From contig JAFXOC010000262.1 of the NCBI GenBank assembly GCA_017529085.1, forward strand, positions 1 to 8,721: DNA of 8,721 bases. Direction: 5' to 3'. Origin of the DNA: Selenomonadaceae bacterium (lineage in GTDB: Bacteria; Bacillota; Negativicutes; Selenomonadales; Selenomonadaceae). The position numbers and the translations under genes are program-made. Shown here piece after piece: positions 1 through 5,902 of this stretch. How positions within the stretch are numbered: position 1 is the first letter of the stretch; the number at the start of each line of letters is the position of its first letter. The notes beneath the pieces were generated by a model. The model was not told the origin of the DNA and made no database searches. It worked only from the letters and a program-made list of their open reading frames with translations.

Positions 1-793
1 AGGAATTTACCCACGAGGGATGGTTTATCTGAAAAGAAACCGTTTCGTAGAAATATATAAACGGAAGGATTCGCCATATATTCAGCAAAAACGCGAACAA
101 TAAAATTTTTAAAATCGCTCTTCTCTGTTCCTCATTTTTTAACGCTTCTCTATAATAAACGCAACAACAGAAAATAAATACGCTAAATATTATCGTGCTT
201 GGTATATGATTTTGAATAAAAAAGGAAAATATTATCGTAAACCAAGACCATAATTTGGCGTTTTTGGAGTCTTGTAAAATCAATACAATCATCGCCATTG
301 CAAGAGGCAACATAAAATATACGGGGACACAGCCAATCATGCCCCCGGTTACAATTTGAAAAATATAAACGCTTATATAAAATAGCGACGCAATTGCTCC
401 CGCGCGGATATTTTTTGTCCAAAGACTATATCCAACCCAAGAAAAAAACACACCGAAAAAAATTATAACTATCCAAGTTACATTCCACGATAGCGATACT
501 GAAAGTCCGAAAATTCTAAGGACAGCCGGAAGATACAGCAGTAAATCCGGATACATTACGCTATCCGCCGTTCCGTAGCCGTTTAAAGCGTATCCGTTGA
601 TGCGCGCCGGAATTTCAAGGGCGAGCAGCTCTTCTTTTATGCCTTCGATTCGGTTCAAATGAAAAAGCGAATCTATCTTATCTAAGTGTTCAAAGGAAAA
701 ATAAGGAATAGACATCATACACGCCGCAAAAAAAAGTATTAACGCCCAAAATTTCCATTCGTCTTTATGCTCCATAGTATCTTTTAAACCCAT
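1..793 (-). CDS. Multi-pass membrane protein, GT-C/PTPS-related-like, paralog D (3' end outside window)
   Basis: The minus-strand frame stays open from the ATG at 793 to the left edge, giving 264 residues without a stop; the C-terminal half lies outside the window. The chosen start has a strong Shine-Dalgarno (AAAGGAGG, 10 nt upstream). The in-frame ATG at 775 has none. The protein has a short cytoplasmic lead, a first membrane helix (about residues 16-34), then D41 in the loop motif D-S-LFHLNRIEG, followed by NGYGTAD and YPD. Several hydrophobic helices follow, with LLNIWRILPF and a loop ending NHPSWVNS at the window edge. It is clearly homologous to the three genes upstream and closest in its middle region to paralog B (ETV-F-Q-x-NHPSW, LSWN). 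As in B, the acidic residue of the GDYPA motif found in A and C is absent; C155 stands there. By family resemblance it is a GT-C-fold glycosyltransferase-like protein; whether it is active is unknown. Confidence 0.8.
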   Translation of the reverse strand, partial: MGLKDTMEHKDEWKFWALILFFAACMMSIPYFSFEHLDKIDSLFHLNRIEGIKEELLALEIPARINGYALNGYGTADSVMYPDLLLYLPAVLRIFGLSVSLSWNVTWIVIIFFGVFFSWVGYSLWTKNIRAGAIASLFYISVYIFQIVTGGMIGCVPVYFMLPLAMAMIVLILQDSKNAKLWSWFTIIFSFFIQNHIPSTIIFSVFIFCCCVYYREALKNEEQRRAILKILLFAFLLNIWRILPFIYFYETVSFQINHPSWVNS

Positions 794-2486
794 AGTCGCC
801 CTTCCTCCTTTCTCTTACGGCAATCAAAATAAACGCCATAAAAGCCGCAATAGACATAATGTCCAATAATTTAAAAACCCACAGCCCCGCATAATAAATA
901 TTTATCTTTCCGCTTCCACTTGGCGCATGAACTTCCATAAACCTGTTTTCGCCCGAAGTTATTTTGAGTTTATCGCCGCTTTCATCCACTGCTTCGTAAC
1001 CTTCCCAATAAAAAAGGGGAACTTGTATAACAGTATCATGATTTGCGGCGTATGAAAATTTTAAGCGAGTACCATGTTTTTGTACGTCAAAAATTTCCGC
1101 GTCGCCTTTAAAATCATCTTTTCCGTAAACTTCGCCTCGCTCGTTTCTAAGTTTATGAAAAACAACGTCCGAATACAAATAATCCTCCGCCACATAATAA
1201 TTATCCCTTGTATATGAAGGCAACGAATCAAGTTTGGCGTAATCGAAACGAGTAAACAAATTATGCCCGAAATAAATTGGCGAATTGCTCGAAACAACCA
1301 ATTCGACTAAAAAAAAGAGAAATATCGCGGCGGCAAACAGATATTTTTTGCTTGTTTTCAAATAATTCGCAAAGAAATCGCCGACGTAAAGCAATATAAA
1401 CACGGCGGCAAAGGGAATAAATCTCAAGGCAAACTGCAAACTAGGCAAAAATTTCCCGCCCGGCAGATTGTTTTCGATCCACTCCCAAGGAAAGTATTCG
1501 CTTACCGCAAAAAGCGTCGCAAGATAAACCAACAACGTCGCAATAAAACCTTTATTTTTTTTCGTTTTACCATAAATCAAAAAGAACATAAGAAGAAGCA
1601 GAACAGGCGCGCCCAAATAGCATTGAGAATAGACAATCTCATATAAGCCGGACGTAACCTCGTGAAGCGAACTCACGGAAGGCGGGTTGTTTATATGGAA
1701 TGAAACTGTACTGTAAAAATAGGCGAAAGGAACTGCGAACCAGAGATTTAACAGGCATGAAAAAAATGCCGCCTTTAATATGGCTTTTCTTTGAATTTCG
1801 TTCTTCAAAGCCTTATTATAAAAGGCAAGCAAAGCAAAAATCAATATTATTGAAACTAAAGCTGTTATGACATGAGTCTGAAAAATTATCGTAAACCCGA
1901 TTACAAGAAAAACCCAATATTTTGCGTTTTCTTCGCTCTCCAAAATTTTTATCAGAGAACCAACCGCTAAAGGAAGCGTCATAAAAGCGGGATAATCCCC
2001 CGCGCCGTGACCCAAACAAAAAACTATGCATACCGCGCTGACGTAAAAACAAGCGCAAACCGCCCCCGCGCGGATATTTTTCGTCCATATCGAATACCCC
2101 GCAAACGAAGCGAAAACTCCCAATATTATTATAAATATCCAATAAATATTCCAAGCAAGAGCGACGGGAACGTCAAAAATACGCAGCAACGCGGGAAAAT
2201 AAAGCAACAAATTTGGATACATTATCCCGTCCGCTGTTCCGTAACCGTTTAACATATATCCGTTGATACGAGCGGGAATTTCAAAAGCAAGCAACGCCTC
2301 TTTTATTCCCTCAATACGATTCATGTGAAAAAGAGCGTCGCCGTAACTAATATATTCTACAGTATAAAAAGGGTAAGCGTAAATGAGAGCGGCAAGAAAT
2401 AAAAACAATACCCAAAATTTCAATTCTTCGCCATATAAAAAAAAACCGAAACAACCGCCGCTATTATTTATCCGTAATTTTTCCAT
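765..2486 (-). CDS. Multi-pass membrane protein, GT-C/PTPS-related-like, paralog C
   Basis: A complete gene of 573 residues from the ATG at 2486, which has GGAG six bases upstream. The frame also extends to a TTG at 2498, which lacks a ribosome binding site. Visible features in order: membrane helix 1 (about 24-45); loop motif with D50 in D-A-LFHMNRIEG; NGYGTADG and YPN; a helix, a turn with KNIRAG, and G-D-YPA with D164; a conserved QTH followed by helices; LLNLW and HINNPP; YFPWEWIE followed by a Q-x-x-x-R-F loop; and then an extracytoplasmic domain starting near EDYLYSDV, containing VPLFYWEGYEA and YAGLW, closed by a last helix and a basic tail. This layout matches large GT-C-fold membrane proteins (PF10131/YfhO type), which use lipid-linked sugars outside the membrane; family membership is from memory. 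It belongs to the A/C subtype. Donor and acceptor cannot be read from the sequence. Confidence 0.85.
   Translation of the reverse strand: MEKLRINNSGGCFGFFLYGEELKFWVLFLFLAALIYAYPFYTVEYISYGDALFHMNRIEGIKEALLAFEIPARINGYMLNGYGTADGIMYPNLLLYFPALLRIFDVPVALAWNIYWIFIIILGVFASFAGYSIWTKNIRAGAVCACFYVSAVCIVFCLGHGAGDYPAFMTLPLAVGSLIKILESEENAKYWVFLVIGFTIIFQTHVITALVSIILIFALLAFYNKALKNEIQRKAILKAAFFSCLLNLWFAVPFAYFYSTVSFHINNPPSVSSLHEVTSGLYEIVYSQCYLGAPVLLLLMFFLIYGKTKKNKGFIATLLVYLATLFAVSEYFPWEWIENNLPGGKFLPSLQFALRFIPFAAVFILLYVGDFFANYLKTSKKYLFAAAIFLFFLVELVVSSNSPIYFGHNLFTRFDYAKLDSLPSYTRDNYYVAEDYLYSDVVFHKLRNERGEVYGKDDFKGDAEIFDVQKHGTRLKFSYAANHDTVIQVPLFYWEGYEAVDESGDKLKITSGENRFMEVHAPSGSGKINIYYAGLWVFKLLDIMSIAAFMAFILIAVRERRKGDYGFKRYYGA
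804..811 (-). promoter_or_regulatory. Shine-Dalgarno site for paralog D
   Basis: On the minus strand this reads AAAGGAGG, ten bases before the ATG at 793. It sits inside the last codons of paralog C. It is the strongest ribosome binding site in the window and decides the start of D, with a 29-base overlap between the two genes. This placement suggests D is translated by coupling to C. Confidence 0.75.
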
Positions 2487-4171
2487 TCTTTTCTCCAAAA
2501 ATACAAGAACATTATCAAAGAAACAAACGATACAATATCGAATATTCTAAAAGGCAAGAGTCCCGCATAATGAATAAAAACCCTGCCTTCGCCTTTCGGA
2601 ATTTCCACTTCCATAAAACGATGCTCGCCGGAATTTAAATTTAACCTCTCCCCAGTTTCGTTTCTCGCTTCGTAACCTTGCCAATAAAAAAGGGGAACTT
2701 GTACTTTTGTATCGCTTTTCGCAATATACGAAAACTCCAAGCGTGTTGCCTGTTTTTTTGCATCAAAAATCACTGAGTCGGTTTTATAATCCGCAGAATC
2801 GTAGTTGTCGCCGTTCTCCTTTTTTAAATCCCTAAATTTCACGTCCGAATATAAATAATCCTCTTGTATCTTGGTATGAGAAGGGACTTTTTGTAGATTT
2901 TCCCGCGAATAGATATATCCCAACGGAAGATATTCGGGACAGACGGTTTTTACAAGACTTTCCGTTGAATACATCAATGATATAAAAACGAGCAATATTA
3001 ATATGCGAATTTTTTTTCTTCGTATATCTCCCAATTTTTCAGCCAAGAATAAACCGACATAAGCGCATAACAATATTACGCCTAAAAACAAGAAACGCTG
3101 TTGCATTTGCACCACAAAGAGAATTTTTACAAAAGGAAAAGTTTCTTCGATAAATCGCCACGGAAAATATCTCGTGCAAATTACAATGAGAAACAGAGTC
3201 CCTAATGCGGAATACAAAAATCCCTTGTGATTTTTTACATTCGATTTTGTTAAAAAATAGAATGTGAAAAAAATAAGCGGAAAACCCAAATATATATGCC
3301 AACGCAACGTATCCGCCACAGACATATTCATATCCGCAAAAGAATTTATCCATGAAGGGTGATTTACCTGAAAAGCCACGGTTTCATAAAAATATAAAAA
3401 TGGAACTATTCGCCAGATATTTAACAAAAATAAAAATAAAGTCACCTTGATAATGGCGTCCCTTTGCGGTTTATGTTTAAAAGCATTTTTATAATAAAGA
3501 CAAACAGCAAGAGCCATGACGCAGAAAATCATCATGGTTATTATGTGATTTTGAAAGATTAGCGTTCCCGAAATAGCCAACATTAACCAATAAGAAGTTT
3601 TTCCGTCACGCAATATCATAACCAATGACGCAAAAGCAAGTGGCATAAAAAAAGTCGCCGCAACTTGCCCCGCCATATCTCCCGCTATAATTTGATATAT
3701 ATACATTCCCGTAAAAAAAATAGCGGCAAGCGCGCCGGCGCGAATATTTTTCGACCACAGAGAAAATCCGTACCATGAGGCGAATATTCCCGCAAAAAAT
3801 GTAAATATCCACATCAAATTCCAAGAAAGTCCTACGGATAATCCCAAAATTCTAAAAAACGCGGCGATGTACAAGAATAAATCCGGGTACATTATGCCGT
3901 CCGCAGTACCATAACCGTTTAAAGCGTACCCGTTGATACGAACGGGAATTTCCAAAGCCAAAAGTCCCTCTTTAATTCCCTCCACGCGACAAAGATGAAA
4001 AAGAGTGTCGGTTTTGTGGATAAATTCAAAAGAAAAATAAGGAAAAGAAAAAACCAGAGCGGAAAAAATCAAAATCGCCGTCCAAAATTTGTATTCGTCT
4101 TTATGTAAAAAATCGTTTGTATCTCGAAAAAATTTGCTTGTCAAAGAAATCTTTCCCTTTCCCTGTTGCAT
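2468..4171 (-). CDS. Multi-pass membrane protein, GT-C/PTPS-related-like, paralog B
   Basis: A complete gene, 567 residues if it starts at the ATG at 4171. The start is uncertain. The ATG has no clear ribosome binding site, while a TTG at 4144 follows the purine run GGGAAAGGGAAAG and overlaps the stop of paralog A as TTGA, giving 558 residues. A TTG at 4216 is the longest option and least likely. Features from the ATG: helix 1 about 30-50; D55 in D-T-LFHLCRVEG (a Cys replaces the Asn of the other copies); NGYGTADG and YPD; KNIRAG; QNHIIT; LLNIWRIVPF; ETVAFQVNHPSW; YFPWRFIE; and a soluble extracytoplasmic domain (EDYLYSDV through VPLFYWQGYEA to IHYAGL), then a last helix. In the column where A and C have Asp of GDYPA, B has Q169, although an Asp (D165) stands four residues earlier. 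It is therefore either an altered enzyme or a partner of A. Function is inferred from family likeness only. Confidence 0.83.
   Translation of the reverse strand: MQQGKGKISLTSKFFRDTNDFLHKDEYKFWTAILIFSALVFSFPYFSFEFIHKTDTLFHLCRVEGIKEGLLALEIPVRINGYALNGYGTADGIMYPDLFLYIAAFFRILGLSVGLSWNLMWIFTFFAGIFASWYGFSLWSKNIRAGALAAIFFTGMYIYQIIAGDMAGQVAATFFMPLAFASLVMILRDGKTSYWLMLAISGTLIFQNHIITMMIFCVMALAVCLYYKNAFKHKPQRDAIIKVTLFLFLLNIWRIVPFLYFYETVAFQVNHPSWINSFADMNMSVADTLRWHIYLGFPLIFFTFYFLTKSNVKNHKGFLYSALGTLFLIVICTRYFPWRFIEETFPFVKILFVVQMQQRFLFLGVILLCAYVGLFLAEKLGDIRRKKIRILILLVFISLMYSTESLVKTVCPEYLPLGYIYSRENLQKVPSHTKIQEDYLYSDVKFRDLKKENGDNYDSADYKTDSVIFDAKKQATRLEFSYIAKSDTKVQVPLFYWQGYEARNETGERLNLNSGEHRFMEVEIPKGEGRVFIHYAGLLPFRIFDIVSFVSLIMFLYFWRKEWKNYG
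2491..2496 (-). promoter_or_regulatory. Shine-Dalgarno site for paralog C
   Basis: On the minus strand this reads GGAGAA, with GGAG six bases before the ATG at 2486. It lies inside the last codons of paralog B, whose TAA is at 2468-2470, so the two genes overlap by 19 bases. It favours the ATG at 2486 over the TTG at 2498. Confidence 0.65.
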
Positions 4172-5811
4172 AAACACGCAAATATCATAAGCGAAATCAA
4201 AGAAACAACATCGCAAATCCTAAACGACCAAAGCCCTGCGTAATGCAGAAAAACCCTGCCATCGCCTTTAGGTATTTCAATTTCCATAAAACGATGTTCC
4301 CCCGAATTTAGGTATAATCTCTCGCCTTTTTCATTTTTCGCCTCATAACCCTTCCAATAGAAAAGCGGAACTTGTACCTTTGTATCATGTTCGGCAATAT
4401 AAGAAAATTCCAACCGAGTGGCTTGTTTTTTCACGTCAAAAATCACCGCGTCGCTTTTGTAATCATTCGAATCGTAGACCTCGCCTTTATCGTTCCTAAG
4501 CTTATGAAAATCAACGTCCGCATACAAATAATCCTCCTGCACAACCCCATATTTTGAAGTATAAGAAGGCAAAGTTTCGAGTTTCCGATAAGTACCAAAG
4601 CCAATATCCGCTAAATCCCCGTATTCGTAATATTTCGGAACATTATACTGATAAAGGGCGGAAAAAGCGACAATAAACGCGCCTGTTAATGCGATAACAC
4701 TCCTTTTCGTTTCCAAAACATCCGCTAAAAATTTGCCTAAAAAAAGACATAAAAAAACCAATCCCACAGAAAAAAATCTGATAGGAAGCTGAAAATTGGG
4801 CAAAAAAGAGCCTAACGGAAAATTTTTTTCTATAAACTCCCACGGAAAGTATTTCCAATCGGTTAAAACCAGAAAAACCATAAAAATTACGCTGCAAACG
4901 AATTTCTTATTTTGATAATTTCTAAAGAGAAAAAAAATCGTAAGGATTACAATAGACCAACCGATAAAAAAAGCGTTTTTTGCAAGCAAAAATAAAGTTG
5001 TGCTATTCGTATGCAAACTTTCGTATAACGGCGGGTTGTTTATATGAAAAGCGACATTTTTATAAAAGTATAAAAACGGAACTATATGCCACAAATTTAA
5101 AAGCAGAGAAAACCCCGCCGCTTTAAAAATCGAATTTCTCTGAAGCGGATTGAGAAAAGCTTTTCGATAATATACGCAAGCCAATAAACCTGCTATAACC
5201 ACGAACAAAGTATTTATAATATGGTTTTCGCAAATTACGGTAAAAGCGATTGCAAAAAATATCCAATACTTAGCGTTCACTTCGTTCTGCAATATTTTAA
5301 GCATGGCGGCAAAAGCCAAAGGAAGCGTCATAACGGCGGGATAATCCCCCACCATTTGCCCCATAATGTAAACGTACAGAAGGACGCTGCTATGCAAAAT
5401 TGCGGCAACAACGCCGCTCCTTAGGTTATTCGTCCAAAGGGTATAACCTAATGTGGAAATTAACAACCCAAAAGCAATCAAAAATATCCAAAAAACATTC
5501 CAAGCTATTTCTATGGGAACGCCTAAAATCCTTAAAACCGCAGGAAAATATAGAAACAAATCCGGGTACATAATGCCGTCCGCCACGCCGTACCCGTTCA
5601 TCTGATACCCGTGAATCCTAACCGGAATTTCGAGGGCAAGCAGACCTTCCTTTATCCCTTCAATTCTGTTTAAATGAAACAACACGTCTATTCTGTCAAG
5701 ATATTGAGTCGAAACAAAAGGACATGAAAAGATGCAAGCGCACACAAACAAAAGGATGCTCCAATACTTCCACTCGTTGAAATATTTTATGTTTAGCTTA
5801 TTCGGCAACAT
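4141..5811 (-). CDS. Multi-pass membrane protein, GT-C/PTPS-related-like, paralog A
   Basis: This is the first gene of the paralog array, 91 bases after polC. It has 556 residues from the ATG at 5811, which has AAGGA seven bases upstream. An ATG at 5838 in the same frame (565 residues) has no good site. Features: helix 1 about 17-36; D42 in D-V-LFHLNRIEG; NGYGVADG (72-79) and YPD (82-84); several helices; G155-D156-YPA; H197 in a conserved N-H-I-I motif; LLNLWHIVPF; HINNPP; YFPWEFIE and a loop with F-Q-x-P-x-R-F; and an extracytoplasmic domain from about 395 to 530 (EDYLY from 426, VPLFYWKGYEA, HYAGLW), then a final helix and a basic tail. The Asp in the first loop and the D156 loop are the kind of acidic pair expected of a GT-C enzyme using a polyprenyl-linked sugar. 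No synthase for such a donor lies in the window. It ends with TGA, evidence for the standard code. Confidence 0.85.
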   Translation of the reverse strand: MLPNKLNIKYFNEWKYWSILLFVCACIFSCPFVSTQYLDRIDVLFHLNRIEGIKEGLLALEIPVRIHGYQMNGYGVADGIMYPDLFLYFPAVLRILGVPIEIAWNVFWIFLIAFGLLISTLGYTLWTNNLRSGVVAAILHSSVLLYVYIMGQMVGDYPAVMTLPLAFAAMLKILQNEVNAKYWIFFAIAFTVICENHIINTLFVVIAGLLACVYYRKAFLNPLQRNSIFKAAGFSLLLNLWHIVPFLYFYKNVAFHINNPPLYESLHTNSTTLFLLAKNAFFIGWSIVILTIFFLFRNYQNKKFVCSVIFMVFLVLTDWKYFPWEFIEKNFPLGSFLPNFQLPIRFFSVGLVFLCLFLGKFLADVLETKRSVIALTGAFIVAFSALYQYNVPKYYEYGDLADIGFGTYRKLETLPSYTSKYGVVQEDYLYADVDFHKLRNDKGEVYDSNDYKSDAVIFDVKKQATRLEFSYIAEHDTKVQVPLFYWKGYEAKNEKGERLYLNSGEHRFMEIEIPKGDGRVFLHYAGLWSFRICDVVSLISLMIFACLCNRERERFL

Positions 5812-5818
5812 CTTCATA

Positions 5819-5823
5819 TCCTT
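5819..5823 (-). promoter_or_regulatory. Shine-Dalgarno site for paralog A
   Basis: On the minus strand this reads AAGGA, seven bases before the ATG at 5811. It is the only well-spaced site near the three in-frame ATGs (5838, 5817, 5811), so it supports the shortest start. The region upstream is a long run of A and G that could bind ribosomes weakly, so 5838 is not excluded. Confidence 0.5.
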
Positions 5824-5853
5824 TTTATTATTTCTCATCTTTCTTTTGTTTCT

Positions 5854-5893
5854 TTTCTTTCTTCTCTTTTTTTCAAAACAGAGAAGAAAGAAA
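5854..5893. repeat. 14-bp perfect inverted repeat in the polC-paralog A spacer
   Basis: The arms 5854-5867 (TTTCTTTCTTCTCT) and 5880-5893 (AGAGAAGAAAGAAA) are exact reverse complements, with a 12-base gap. The gap itself holds a T run and CAAAA that could extend the stem. One arm is all pyrimidine and the other all purine. In the transcript the hairpin would sit just after the polC stop and before the start of paralog A. No U-run follows it on either strand, so it does not look like a standard intrinsic terminator. It could protect or process the mRNA between the two genes, or could be a chance result of the low-complexity spacer. Confidence 0.6.
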
Positions 5894-5902
5894 GTAAAAA
5901 CC

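Larger units (their letters stand above)
1..5811 (-). repeat. Tandem array of four paralogous membrane-protein genes
   Basis: Four head-to-tail copies of one gene family follow each other without gaps (A 4141-5811, B 2468-4171, C 765-2486, D from 793 leftwards). All share the D-x-LFH-x-x-R-[IV]-EG loop, NGYG-x-AD, LLN-[IL]-W and N-[NH]-P motifs, and A-C also share YFPW, VPLFYW and YAGL. The copies are diverged at the DNA level, with only short near-identical stretches (for example around 400-420 and 2070-2090, both giving W-T-K-N-I-R-A-G), so this is an old duplication rather than a recent repeat. The array continues past the left edge at least to the end of D. Confidence 0.85.

Noticed and set aside
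183..422. Short minus-strand open frame of 79 residues inside the leftmost gene
   Set aside because: It is in a different frame from the open paralog D frame that covers the same bases and matches the other three copies, so it is a shadow.
4141..4143. Alternative code with TGA read as Trp
   Set aside because: TGA ends paralog A just where its homologs end, and Trp codons in the conserved motifs are TGG.
1..5811. 6-pyruvoyl-tetrahydropterin synthase activity for the paralogs
   Set aside because: The family name is historical. These are multi-pass membrane proteins with no pterin synthase His-cluster motif, so only the membrane-family likeness is used.
5854..5893. Intrinsic terminator after polC
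   Set aside because: The hairpin is AT-rich and is followed by A/G-rich sequence rather than a T-run in the direction of transcription, and the other strand also lacks one.
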